Assembly: GCF_000258425.1 (NCBI RefSeq)
Contig: NC_017461.1
Span: forward strand, 682,001 to 746,000
Length of the DNA stretch: 64,000 nucleotides
DNA from: Fervidicoccus fontis Kam940
Lineage (GTDB): Archaea; Thermoproteota; Thermoprotei_A; Sulfolobales; Fervidicoccaceae
Reading direction: 5' to 3'
Part shown: in pieces, positions 8,314 to 16,722 of the stretch
How the letters are laid out: each line of letters begins with the position of its first letter
How positions within the stretch are numbered: the first letter of the stretch is position 1
Notes under the pieces: model-generated
Told to the model about the DNA's origin: nothing
Database searches by the model: none
Seen by the model: the letters and a program-made list of their open reading frames with translations, nothing else
Program-made: the position numbers and the translations under genes

Positions 8314-9182
8314 ATGAGGAAAAACTCATTTTTTCAGATTCTCATGCTCACAACAATCCTATAAAGGGAATAGGAGCGAAGAAGATCGCGGAAAAGTTCA
8401 GGGAAAATAACGGATGGTTTATAGCATTTTTAAATAATCCGGCTTGGGATTACTCTGATTCTTATATTTTTGATGTTGACGAGTATCTTAAGCTGGTCAA
8501 CCTTCATATGAGAGATTGCAAATCCGCAACTGAAACTGGTTTGAAGGTAAAATGTTTCGCCGGGATCCACCCAGCAGAAATTGACAAGCTTGCAGAGTAT
8601 GGGCTCCCTACATTAAAGGTGAGAGATTTCGCATTAAAAACAATCGAGAAAATTTTCGATATGTGCAAAGAAGGGTTATTGGATGGAATCGGGGAAATTG
8701 GAAGGCAACACTACAAGATCAGGATGGACGTTGCTGTTATAACTCAGGAAATTTTGGAGAGCTCCTTTACGTTCGCAAAAGACTATGGATGCAAGATTCA
8801 ACTGCATTTGGAAAACATAAAGGGATTTACCGTAGAAAATATCGCTTCTTTAGCATACAAAACCGGTTTAAAAAGTGACCAGTTCTTGATACATCATGCT
8901 ACCTCAAGCATTGTTGAAGAAGCAAAAAACAGGAGGGTATGGACGACTTATCCGGGAATCATAGAGGGCTTGAAATCCCTTTTTACTACAATAAGAAACC
9001 CTGAATATGTACTTATTGAAAGTGACTACGTAGACTCTAAGAAAGAGGGAGGGAGGATCACATATCCTTGGAATCTTCCAGACATCCAGCTATCTCTCCT
9101 GGAAAAAGGAGACGTAAGCAAATATTTCTTAGAAAAAATTAATATTGATAATGTTGAAAGTTTTTTTGATGTAAAATATTAG
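8310..9182 (+). CDS. TatD-related metal-dependent hydrolase
   Basis: A 290-residue amidohydrolase-superfamily protein of the TatD-like type. The metal motif FSDSHAHN is at residues 8-15. CFAGIHPAEID is near 87-97, DGIGEIGRQ near 129-137, with later histidines IQLHLEN and FLIHHATSS, and a terminal acidic ligand ESDYVDS. TatD proteins are usually described as DNases or deoxyribonucleases; this divergent archaeal group has no assigned substrate. It is coupled to nadE by a 4-bp ATGA overlap. Its 3' end overlaps the convergent acyl-CoA synthetase gene by 4 bp. Confidence 0.8.
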   Translation: MNEEKLIFSDSHAHNNPIKGIGAKKIAEKFRENNGWFIAFLNNPAWDYSDSYIFDVDEYLKLVNLHMRDCKSATETGLKVKCFAGIHPAEIDKLAEYGLPTLKVRDFALKTIEKIFDMCKEGLLDGIGEIGRQHYKIRMDVAVITQEILESSFTFAKDYGCKIQLHLENIKGFTVENIASLAYKTGLKSDQFLIHHATSSIVEEAKNRRVWTTYPGIIEGLKSLFTTIRNPEYVLIESDYVDSKKEGGRITYPWNLPDIQLSLLEKGDVSKYFLEKINIDNVESFFDVKY

Positions 9183-10594
9183 ATTTTCAGATTAGCCTTC
9201 CCTATAATTTTTGAATACTTATACAATGCTGCCATCGAGCTTATTGCCTTTTCTGGTATTGGATATACTGGAACGCCGTTTTCCTCAAGGATCTCTGTTC
9301 CCATCTTTGTCTTTTCTCCCCCTAGCATCACAACGTTTACAGGCTTCCTGCTCTTATTGTATTCCTTCAATGTCTTCGCTATGCCGTTTGCCAATTCAAC
9401 TGGATCGAGAAATGCAACTTCGCCGTACATGACTGTAATTCCTGAAACTAATTCGCTTTCTAGAGCGACCTTTATAGCCTCTATGTAGTTCTGGACATTT
9501 GACTGTCCAGTTAAATCTACCGGATTGTTAGGAGATCCGAACCATGGCATGGTCTTTCTAAATTCTTTCTTCAGCTCTTCAGGAACTTCCAAGAGCGGTA
9601 GACCATTAAACTCTGAAGCATCGGTAGCCATTACTCCCATCCCTCCTCCATTGGTAATAATGACAAAACCCTTTCCGTTAATTTCAAAGCTCTCCGAAAA
9701 TGCCATCATCTTTGCCCAATTGAAAAGCTGCTCTACATCGCTTGCTCTAAGCACACCCGCTTGCTTTAATGCTGAATCATAAACAGCATCGCTTCCTGCT
9801 AAACTTCCTGTATGGCTCGCAACTGCTCTCGTTCCCCTCTCCGATCTTCCTGCCTTCAGCGCAATAACAGGCTTTTTCTTTGTAATCTCGCTGAATACTT
9901 CTATAAACTCATGTCCCTTCCCAGTTCCCAATCCTTCAAGGTAAAGACCTATAACCTTTGTGTTCTCGTCTTTCTCAAAGAACTTCGCCAGATCAATTGC
10001 ATCTATATCTGTCATGTTCCCCATACTCACTATAGAAGATAGGCCGATCTTTTCCATTGAAGTCCAATGCATTAAAGCTATTCCTAAAGCTCCACTCTGC
10101 GTCAAAAACGCAATTTTTCCCTTATGAATATGCTCGGCGCCGAATGTTGCATTAAGGTTCATAGGAGTATAAACTACACCGAAAACGTTAGGACCTAAAA
10201 TTCTTATTCCGTACTTTTTCGCAATATTAACGACTTTTTCTTCTAAGTCAGCCCTTCCTACTTCCTTAAATCCAGATGCTATAATTGTTGCTACCTTTAC
10301 TCCTTTTTTCCCAGCTTCTTCTATAATCTCTGGCACTTTCTCTGCAGGTATGGCGACAACTATATGTTCTACCTCATCAGGTATATCCAAGAGAGATGGG
10401 TAAGATGGAACTCCCAATATTTCCTTAGCTGAAGGGTTGACAGCATATATTTTTCCATTGAATTTATTTTTCACTAAATTTGACAGAATAACTCCTCCTA
10501 TTTTCTCCAAATTCCTACTAGCTCCGACTACTGCTATAGATTTTGGCTTAAACAGTTTTTCGATTATCAAATTATCGTTATTATTATTTGACAT
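9179..10594 (-). CDS. acdA: ADP-forming acyl-CoA synthetase, alpha subunit
   Basis: Conserves energy in peptide-fermenting archaea by converting acyl-CoA, ADP and phosphate to acid, CoA and ATP. The 471 residues match the separate alpha subunit. The CoA-binding Rossmann domain opens with FKPKSIAVVGASRN (about 15-28) and contains AVNP. The ligase-CoA domain has FLTQSGALG (about 163-171). The phosphohistidine region ALKAGRSERGTRAVASHTGSLAG places the catalytic His near residue 261. A third subdomain ends the chain. No beta (ATP-grasp) subunit is adjacent; it must lie elsewhere. The start is ATG 10594 with GAGGAGAT four bases upstream. With gdhA it supports an amino-acid-fermenting lifestyle. 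Confidence 0.9.
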   Translation of the reverse strand: MSNNNNDNLIIEKLFKPKSIAVVGASRNLEKIGGVILSNLVKNKFNGKIYAVNPSAKEILGVPSYPSLLDIPDEVEHIVVAIPAEKVPEIIEEAGKKGVKVATIIASGFKEVGRADLEEKVVNIAKKYGIRILGPNVFGVVYTPMNLNATFGAEHIHKGKIAFLTQSGALGIALMHWTSMEKIGLSSIVSMGNMTDIDAIDLAKFFEKDENTKVIGLYLEGLGTGKGHEFIEVFSEITKKKPVIALKAGRSERGTRAVASHTGSLAGSDAVYDSALKQAGVLRASDVEQLFNWAKMMAFSESFEINGKGFVIITNGGGMGVMATDASEFNGLPLLEVPEELKKEFRKTMPWFGSPNNPVDLTGQSNVQNYIEAIKVALESELVSGITVMYGEVAFLDPVELANGIAKTLKEYNKSRKPVNVVMLGGEKTKMGTEILEENGVPVYPIPEKAISSMAALYKYSKIIGKANLKI

Positions 10595-10787
10595 TGATAT
10601 CTCCTCATTGGTATTTTACATTTTAAAATAAAAATTAAAAGGGATTAAATAACTAACTAGTATCAATAGTATTTTTAAATTATTAAATTTTCAGTTCAAG
10701 TAGTTTATCAAAGACAAGTCATCATTAAAAAAAGGTTATATTGAAAAAATATTAAAAATTGTTTGTTATCTTTTACTGCATCATGAG

Positions 10788-11918
10788 GTGAGAAAAATAA
10801 GCAGTTCTATTTATGAGAGAGACATATTTCTTAAAAAACTGAAAAAGATCGAAGAAATAGCCCAGGAGAAAGGGATTAGTAAGATAGTTTTAATGAACGA
10901 CACAAATATCCGTTACTTAACAGGCTTAGAATTAAGCGGAGCTGCAATTTTAGACTTCGTCAATAAGGAGCATACGATTATCATTCCATTTATGGAAAAT
11001 TGGAAGATCAAGAAACTTTTTGGAGGATATTTCAGGGTTATAGGGGTAACTAGATATGATTTCGGACTAGAAGAAGGGGTAGAAAAATTCATAGGAAGCA
11101 TAAATGAAGCGGTAGCCAAGTTTTTAATAGAAAGCGACAAAATAGGTATCGATTTAGATTTAAATAAGAGCAGTGATAGCAATATAAAATCTAAAGTTAA
11201 ATCTGTCGTTCAAATAAACGACGAAATGATCAGAGTTAGGAGGACTAAGCTTCCTGAAGAGATAGACCTAATTAAAAAAGCAGTCGAGATCACAGAGAAA
11301 GCTCTTTCACAAACGATTGAAAATCTAAGGAATGGAATGAGGGAAAAAGAAATTTATAGTGAGCATATATGCCAACTTTATAAATCTGGTGCTGAATATT
11401 TAGCTTTCGACCCAATTGTAGCTATAACAGAAAACGCTTCAAACCCCCATGCCATTAGCGGAAATAGAGAATTGAAGGCGGATGATATCCTTCTTATAGA
11501 CACCGGCGCTAAATTTGGAGGCTATGCTTCAGATATGACGAGAACTATTATACCTGAAAAGGGGGAATTCAAAAAATATATAGAATTGCTTGAAGAAGCA
11601 TACTTCTCTTCCCTCGATGCCTTAAAAACTGGTGCAGGTGCTAAAGAAATAGACGGTATTGCAAGAAATATTCTAAAAAAATATGGATTGGAAAAGTATT
11701 TTATTCATTCATTAGGACATGGAGTTGGTATTGATGTGCATGAGGCTCCCAACATAGGACCGACTAGTAACGAGGTATTTATGGAAAATGAAGTAGTGGC
11801 AATAGAGCCAGGAATTTATTTCCCCGAAAAAATTGGCTTTAGGTTAGAGAATACAGTTATTGTTGGAAAGAATGGGGCTATTCCATTGAACTCATTAGAA
11901 TTCGTTATACAGCGTTAA
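10788..11918 (+). CDS. pepQ: M24 family metallopeptidase (Xaa-Pro dipeptidase/aminopeptidase)
   Basis: Cleaves dipeptides or N-terminal residues before proline. 376 residues: an N-terminal creatinase-type domain (about 1-150) and a pita-bread catalytic domain. All five metal ligands are visible: Asp238 (LLIDTGA), Asp249 (ASDMTRT), His311 (SLGHGVGI), Glu340 (VAIEPGI) and Glu354 (FRLENT). The start is GTG 10788 within TGAGGTGAG; the ATG at 10783 is out of frame and soon stops. Its last eleven codons and stop lie inside the first copy of a 119-bp tandem duplication. Whether it acts on dipeptides or longer peptides cannot be told. Confidence 0.9.
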   Translation: MRKISSSIYERDIFLKKLKKIEEIAQEKGISKIVLMNDTNIRYLTGLELSGAAILDFVNKEHTIIIPFMENWKIKKLFGGYFRVIGVTRYDFGLEEGVEKFIGSINEAVAKFLIESDKIGIDLDLNKSSDSNIKSKVKSVVQINDEMIRVRRTKLPEEIDLIKKAVEITEKALSQTIENLRNGMREKEIYSEHICQLYKSGAEYLAFDPIVAITENASNPHAISGNRELKADDILLIDTGAKFGGYASDMTRTIIPEKGEFKKYIELLEEAYFSSLDALKTGAGAKEIDGIARNILKKYGLEKYFIHSLGHGVGIDVHEAPNIGPTSNEVFMENEVVAIEPGIYFPEKIGFRLENTVIVGKNGAIPLNSLEFVIQR

Positions 11919-12123
11919 AAATATATTTAGTTTTTCTCTCCATTGATACTTTTCTTTTTCATCGCATCATAAATGTAATTTCTAGCTCTCGTTGAAGAGA
12001 TCCTTTGAACTCATTAGAATTCGTTATACAGCGTTAAAAATATATTTAGTTTTTCTCTCCATTGATACTTTTCTTTTTCATCGCATCATAAATGTAATTT
12101 CTAGCTCTCGTTGAAGAGATCCT
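11886..12123. repeat. Perfect 119-bp tandem direct duplication
   Basis: Positions 11886-12004 and 12005-12123 are identical over all 119 bases that I compared. The unit contains the last codons and stop of the M24 peptidase gene and the 3' end of the convergent winged-helix gene. Copy 1 therefore holds a dead winged-helix tail and copy 2 a dead peptidase tail. Both genes remain intact. The two-base TT shared at the junctions suggests slippage or microhomology recombination. Absence of any mismatch means it is recent, or an assembly artefact. Confidence 0.95.
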
Positions 12124-12408
12124 TCTCTTGTTTTCCAGCTCCTCAATTATTTCTGGCGTCAGCGTCTCAGGATCTGCATAGGTTGTCCTATTCAATTGCA
12201 CAAGTCTTTCTTCGCTTACTAACTGCCTAAGTGCCCTTCTAAGTCTGTCCTCACCTATTATAGCACTAAAATGCTCTCTCAGTTGTTGCCATGTAAGTGG
12301 TCTCTGTTTCTTCTTGAAGAGATCCATTATGAGCTCTGGAATCTCGTCGTCGTGAGGGCCAACCTCAACTACGACTTCCTCATCTTCATATATTTCTTTT
12401 AGCTTCAT
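12046..12408 (-). CDS. Winged-helix DNA-binding-like protein
   Basis: A 120-residue protein with an acidic N-terminus (EIYEDEEVVVEV), then a predicted winged helix: PELIMDLFKKKQRPLTWQQLREHF, a second helix EDRLRRALRQLV, and a wing ending ERLVQLNRTTYADP. The tail is basic. I chose ATG 12408 because AGGGTGAG stands seven bases upstream, rejecting GTG 12417, which lies inside that motif. Family and target are not recognised. It could be a small regulator or a component of a larger complex. The C-terminal codons lie within the second copy of the 119-bp duplication. It is oriented the same way as eS25, 220 bp upstream. Confidence 0.6.
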   Translation of the reverse strand: MKLKEIYEDEEVVVEVGPHDDEIPELIMDLFKKKQRPLTWQQLREHFSAIIGEDRLRRALRQLVSEERLVQLNRTTYADPETLTPEIIEELENKRRISSTRARNYIYDAMKKKSINGEKN

Positions 12409-12628
12409 TTTTCTCACCCTCCTTTTAATTAAATTTATATATACTCTCTTATATATGTTTTTTTCATATTTTTTATATACTGTGTATATTTTTGCGCAAA
12501 ACTTTACTTCATATTTGACAGCAATTAATTATAATGAAATCTTTTTATTTATAAAGGTTATCATTTTTTTAAAAAGTTTTTAACAAGTTTTTAAATTATA
12601 AATAAATACAAATCTCTAAAACTTCTAT

Positions 12629-12907
12629 TTAAACCTTATCTGCAGGAACATATATGGGAGCTCTACGATTCTGGACTATTGTCTTAAGAGTGCCTTTTTC
12701 GGCGAGCATTTTCAGTATCTTCTTAGATGTGCTTATTGAAACGCTGAGTTTCTGAGATAGCATAAATGGAGTTATATATTCGACTTGCTTCAATTCCCTC
12801 TCCGCTCTCTTTAATAGCTCATCTGGAACGGAAACATTCATTTCAGCTTGCTCTGTCATAGTTCTTGCTTTAGGCTTTTCCTCTCCTCCCTCTCTCTTTT
12901 TTGGCAT
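12629..12907 (-). CDS. rps25e: Small ribosomal subunit protein eS25
   Basis: A 92-residue archaeal/eukaryotic-type ribosomal protein with a winged-helix fold. It has a basic, lysine-rich N-terminus (MPKKREGG), then the conserved core: VPDELLKRAERELKQVEYITP, LSQKLSVSISTSKKILKMLAEKG, and a terminal strand RRAPIYVPA. The start is ATG 12907 with GGTGAT upstream; the longer frame from GTG 12919 begins inside that Shine-Dalgarno. A TATA-like region lies in the gap towards 12960. It binds the small subunit head, where it is non-essential in some organisms. Confidence 0.9.
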   Translation of the reverse strand: MPKKREGGEEKPKARTMTEQAEMNVSVPDELLKRAERELKQVEYITPFMLSQKLSVSISTSKKILKMLAEKGTLKTIVQNRRAPIYVPADKV

Positions 12908-12999
12908 AGCATTGATCACCTTTTTATCTTATAATAAAACAATGTGGGTTTATTAGTTTTTAAGAAATAAAAAATTCAAATAAGAATTTAGCTTTATTA

Positions 13000-13623
13000 A
13001 TGAGTGTGAAATGGATGAAATTGCTTCAGATAGGCGACATACACTGTTCTTTAAAGAATTTAAAAAGACTTTTAGAATTGAGAGATGAATTAGAATATGA
13101 AATTGCAATTGTACATGGAGATTTAGAATGCGACGGAGAGATAGTTGATCTGTTAGAGAAGCTATCTGATAAAATACTTTTCGTTCCCGGAAACATGGAT
13201 GATGTCGGGTTAATAAAGATATTTACAGAGAAAAGCTATAACATTGACTCTAAGCTCGTAAAGCTGGGAGAATATTACTTTTTAGGCATTGGTGGGCAGA
13301 ACTTTTACTCTTCGTATACCTATGCTCTGAAAAAACTCGAAGAAATGAAAGAGAAGAGGAACCTTGTGATCGTTTCCCACCACCCTCCAATTACACAAAA
13401 TACGGATGTATCATTTGGAGGGATACATATAGGTTTGCCAGAGCTAACAGAAATAGACGAAAAATACTCCCCACTGGCTCACCTTCACGGACATGTTCAT
13501 GAGTCGCCTGGAATAGATTACATAGGAGATACTTTGGTGGTAAATGCAGGTTCTCTAATGCATGGAAATTTTGCTATTGTAGATATAAAAAACAGAAAGG
13601 CTGAAATCAAAAAAATCGTTTAG
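13000..13623 (+). CDS. Calcineurin-like metallophosphoesterase (YfcE/MJ0936-like)
   Basis: A 207-residue di-metal phosphoesterase. Motifs in order: QIGDIHCS (residues 11-18), VHGDLEC (about 39-45), VPGNMDD (about 64-70), VSHHPP (about 126-131), and HLHGHVHE (about 158-165). They give the full set of Asp, Asn and His ligands. Related small enzymes hydrolyse phosphodiesters such as bis-pNPP; the natural substrate is unknown. It starts at ATG 13000. The next gene begins 23 bp downstream on the same strand and is probably co-transcribed. Confidence 0.85.
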   Translation: MSVKWMKLLQIGDIHCSLKNLKRLLELRDELEYEIAIVHGDLECDGEIVDLLEKLSDKILFVPGNMDDVGLIKIFTEKSYNIDSKLVKLGEYYFLGIGGQNFYSSYTYALKKLEEMKEKRNLVIVSHHPPITQNTDVSFGGIHIGLPELTEIDEKYSPLAHLHGHVHESPGIDYIGDTLVVNAGSLMHGNFAIVDIKNRKAEIKKIV

Positions 13624-13646
13624 AAACACGAAGAGTGGTGGGCTAT

Positions 13647-14264
13647 TTGAATCCAACTAATATAAAAGATCATCTAAAGGGAAAAGTTTTGAGCGTAGTA
13701 TCATCGATATATATGCCAAATAGTTGTATAGATTTTGTGTTGAATCCTTCGGAACAAAATTCTGCAATTTGCTTCAATGACCTTTTTGAGTATTATGATA
13801 AGGAGAAAGTAGGTCTCTTATCCGAGCTCGTTCAAAATTATAAGGTAAATAGAATAGTAGAGCTTACTCCAGCAGGATGGATATGGCCTGAAAACATTGC
13901 TATTTACATTCATGGAAGGTTCTATGAGTTGAAATGTGAAAGCGATAAAGAGATGATAGAGATTACTAAGGATAATTTAAATAAAATTGAAAAATGCAGA
14001 GGTAAAAGGATAATACCTGTTTTTTCAAGAGGTGATGAGGAAAAAATCATTTATAGCTCTATAAGGTCAATAATGTCCTCTGAGCTATTATTAGTATTAG
14101 GAAAAGTGGATATAATTTCTCCTGGGTCTTATTTACCTTGGATCGCGAAAAATTTTGGAGGCATTTACATAGTTGAGATAAACCAGGAAAATAGCGAAGT
14201 TGATAAGTTCGCAGATTTAAAACTTAACTTGAGCCCAATCGACTTCTTAAAAAGTATCTTGTAA
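13647..14264 (+). CDS. Degenerate Sir2/DHS-like nucleotide-binding protein
   Basis: About 205 residues of uncertain function. The second half resembles the C-terminal Rossmann part of sirtuins: LLLVLGKVDIISPGSYLPW, then a Gly-rich turn GGIYIVEINQE, and FADLKLNLSPIDFLKSIL, which mirrors the sirtuin ending. The N-terminal GAGIS and catalytic HG motifs of active deacylases are not visible, so catalysis is doubtful. GTGGTGG at 13635-13641 serves as a Shine-Dalgarno for TTG 13647; the longer GTG 13635 start lies inside it. It follows the phosphoesterase gene closely. Confidence 0.4.
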   Translation: MNPTNIKDHLKGKVLSVVSSIYMPNSCIDFVLNPSEQNSAICFNDLFEYYDKEKVGLLSELVQNYKVNRIVELTPAGWIWPENIAIYIHGRFYELKCESDKEMIEITKDNLNKIEKCRGKRIIPVFSRGDEEKIIYSSIRSIMSSELLLVLGKVDIISPGSYLPWIAKNFGGIYIVEINQENSEVDKFADLKLNLSPIDFLKSIL

Positions 14265-14312
14265 TCCGAACCAACCGAAACTGATTTTTAGTAAAAACTA
14301 TTGAAGATATTT

Positions 14313-14630
14313 CTACTTTTTGCTTTTATTTATTTCCTTTTTAACTTCAAAAATACTAGTTATGACGCTCTGACCACTGTTTTCACATTCTCCTAAAATT
14401 TTCCCTACATAATCTCCTTTCTGGAAAGCCCTTTCGGTTGTTTGCCCTGTGCTAGTGCATGTTATTACGGTTTTTACTTCGACCTCTTCCTGAGTTTTTT
14501 TAGGTGACATCTGAATCATCGCATAGTAAAATAAAGCGAGAGTCGCCGCGAGGAGCACAAGTGTAAGTATACCTTGTACTTCTGGAGAAAAAATTGATGT
14601 CCCGCTAGAAAATTGCATCGCGAATACCAT
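14313..14630 (-). CDS. Small membrane-anchored protein of unknown function
   Basis: A 105-residue protein with one hydrophobic helix (about 18-40, GILTLVLLAATLALFYYAMI) and a basic start after it. A soluble C-terminal part contains two cysteines (ITCTSTG, GECENSG) flanking TTERAFQKGDYVGKI, which could form a small beta domain. It starts at ATG 14630, 15 bp downstream of the DUF1512 gene, and is almost certainly in the same operon. A membrane partner role is inferred from this position alone. I do not recognise the family. Confidence 0.55.
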   Translation of the reverse strand: MVFAMQFSSGTSIFSPEVQGILTLVLLAATLALFYYAMIQMSPKKTQEEVEVKTVITCTSTGQTTERAFQKGDYVGKILGECENSGQSVITSIFEVKKEINKSKK

Positions 14631-14645
14631 CTGTATTCAACCTCA

Positions 14646-15752
14646 TTATCTTATTCCACAGCTGTTTCCTATACCTGCAATTATTATTATGCTGTCTTCC
14701 GGTATATTTTTAACTAGCTCCTTAATTCTCTCTGTAACTTTATCTATAGCATCGACTATTTCCTTCTTCATAGTTAAAATTGCTTCTTCCATGCTCATTT
14801 TAACTATTATTGCATGGAGCGGAATGCCATAATTAGCAGCTGCCCTTTCTATCCTGATCTTTTCAGGACCTACGTCTCCTATAGCCGCTCCTGCTCCCTC
14901 CGTTACCTCTCCAGTAGGCTCTCCCTCAAGCTTTAGAGCTGCATCTACAGTTATTATCATACCGACTTTTTTGCCCTCCTCATTAACCAGCTTATTCAAT
15001 AAGGACTCAACAGCGAAGCCAGGATGCCCAACGTTGCTTTCGGGACCACTTGCCTTTATTAGATAAGCTTTCCTATTCTCAATGATTGTCTCAAAGTAAA
15101 CGGTATCTTTCACGATTTCAACAGGCTGTGCATTCGGTCCTGCTAGTTTAAATACCGTTAATGGACCTGCGCCATCTCCTACAGGCTTTCCTTCTAAAAA
15201 TACATCTAACGCCTTACTATATGCTTCAGCCTGCTTAATGAGCATTGGCAAGATCATTTCCAGTTGCATAATAAGTATCCAATTGTTTGTCTTCTGTCCA
15301 GTTATTAAATAATGTCTTACATATTTAAACACAAGCGTTAAGGCAGATGCGATTTCCAGAGCTGTAACTGCAATGCTCTTTTCAACTTTGCTTGCCTTTG
15401 GGACTACTTGTTCGAGCAATCCTTCTATTCTATCCTCTCTTGTCTTAAATAAAATATCCATTCTCTTAATTATGTCCGTAGGTTCTACGTTTACTGGATC
15501 GATTACAAAGTAGTTGATACCCCTCTCAACGACAGGCTCAGGCTTCTCCAACCCTAAACCTTTAAGGAAGTTTATAGTTTTATTCTGTGAATCAAGCGCC
15601 ATTTTTTCCAATATATTAAGTTTAAGCTTAATATTTCTCGAGGAAATATATATCTGGAACCTTTGGTTAAATCCCAAAAATAGAAGTAAGAATACTATTA
15701 AAAACGCAAGCTGGGATATTGCATTGATCCAGTCAGTAATTGTTGAGGACAA
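14646..15752 (-). CDS. DUF1512 family membrane protein
   Basis: A 368-residue archaeal protein with an N-terminal membrane helix (about 10-28, QLAFLIVFLLLFLGFNQRF) and a long mostly soluble remainder. Distinct segments include INYFVIDPVNVEPTDIIKRMD, GDGAGPLTVFKL, GPESNVGHPGFAVE, IITVDAALKLEGEPTGEVTEG, GDVGPEKIRIE, and the ending IIIIAGIGNSCGIR. This pattern fits the archaeal DUF1512 family, whose function is not established. The start is TTG 15752. The Asp/Gly-rich loops could be a nucleotide or metal site, but that is inference. A small membrane protein gene follows 15 bp downstream. Confidence 0.7.
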   Translation of the reverse strand: MSSTITDWINAISQLAFLIVFLLLFLGFNQRFQIYISSRNIKLKLNILEKMALDSQNKTINFLKGLGLEKPEPVVERGINYFVIDPVNVEPTDIIKRMDILFKTREDRIEGLLEQVVPKASKVEKSIAVTALEIASALTLVFKYVRHYLITGQKTNNWILIMQLEMILPMLIKQAEAYSKALDVFLEGKPVGDGAGPLTVFKLAGPNAQPVEIVKDTVYFETIIENRKAYLIKASGPESNVGHPGFAVESLLNKLVNEEGKKVGMIITVDAALKLEGEPTGEVTEGAGAAIGDVGPEKIRIERAAANYGIPLHAIIVKMSMEEAILTMKKEIVDAIDKVTERIKELVKNIPEDSIIIIAGIGNSCGIR

Positions 15753-15925
15753 ATCTATTACACTCTCTACTCTTTTTACTAAAAACTTTCTTCAATACGT
15801 TAATAAAACTAATCATTATGTTTTTCAAGTATAGCTATAACCAAATGAACTAAATTACAGTGCTTTCTGGAGGGCCTTAATAGGAAAAAATAAAATACTT
15901 TCTGCTAATATGAAATATTTAGAAG

Positions 15926-16008
15926 GCGGGGGTGCCCGAGCGGACCAAGGGGGCGGACTCAAGATCCGTTGGCGCAGGCCAGCGTGGGTTCAAATCCCAC
16001 CCCCCGCA
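15926..16008 (+). tRNA. tRNA-Leu (anticodon CAA)
   Basis: A class II cloverleaf of 83 nt. The acceptor GCGGGGG pairs with CCCCCGC, followed by discriminator A. The anticodon loop CTCAAGA gives CAA, there is a long variable arm (TTGGCGCAGGCCAGC), and the T arm is GTGGG-TTCAAAT-CCCAC. CCA is not encoded and no intron is present. It reads UUG leucine codons. Confidence 0.95.
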
Positions 16009-16184
16009 TCTTTCTTTTGCTATGGAGTTAACTACATGAGTTGCTTCTTAGAATTTTAAATTTAAATTAAATTTGTAATATAATTAAGAATAAAACTGAC
16101 GATTTTCCTGATCAAGTCTATTATATGAATAATGATTTATCGGATAATGGTTAAAATCTAAAATTTAAATCCGTATTACCGCTC

Positions 16185-16649
16185 TTAGTTCCCTGTTTGA
16201 GGGTTTTCGGTCTCTGTATATAGTTCTAGATTTTTTAATGCCTCCATAACAGAATCCATTATTTGGTCTAGTTCTCTTGGATCCCTACCTTTCTGCTTGT
16301 AGCTCCTTTTGATTATATTTTCCACTATTTTATAGCTTTTGTACTTTTCATTGAGCGTTTTCCATTGAATCCCCTTCAGTAGTTCAGCGACATCTTCTTT
16401 ATATGGCACAATACCCTTTAGCATCAAAAATGAAACTATCGGATAACCCATATATCCTTTATAGAAAGTTCCATTATCATTTGAATTTGCTATCTTCTTT
16501 TCCAAGTCGAGGTATACCTTATATTCTCTAGTGCCATCAGAAGATTTTACAATTGCATTCTTATCGTCTATTATAGTTATCCTTTTATCTCCAATAGTAG
16601 ATAGGGCTTCAAGAACTTTAATTCTTGGAGGAAGTAAAAGCCTCTTCAA
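16185..16649 (-). CDS. Conserved-looking hypothetical protein
   Basis: A 154-residue soluble protein. The N-terminal half looks beta-rich and contains LPPRIKVLEALSTIG, ITIIDDKNAIVKSSDGTREYKVYLD and GTFYKGYMGYPIVSFLML. The C-terminal half is helical and basic (KYKSYKIVENIIKRSYKQKGRD, then ELDQIMDSVMEALKNL). The start is TTG 16649 with GTGG just upstream. It could be a nucleic-acid-binding protein given its charge, but no known motif is visible. It lies between tRNA-Leu and the ABC transporter operon; a 73-bp gap separates it from the ATPase gene on the same strand. Confidence 0.55.
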   Translation of the reverse strand: MKRLLLPPRIKVLEALSTIGDKRITIIDDKNAIVKSSDGTREYKVYLDLEKKIANSNDNGTFYKGYMGYPIVSFLMLKGIVPYKEDVAELLKGIQWKTLNEKYKSYKIVENIIKRSYKQKGRDPRELDQIMDSVMEALKNLELYTETENPQTGN

Positions 16650-16722
16650 ACCACAGACATCTCCTTATAATATTAATTTATCTTCTCAAGTAAATAAAAA
16701 ACTTTTAATTGAAAAAGCACCT

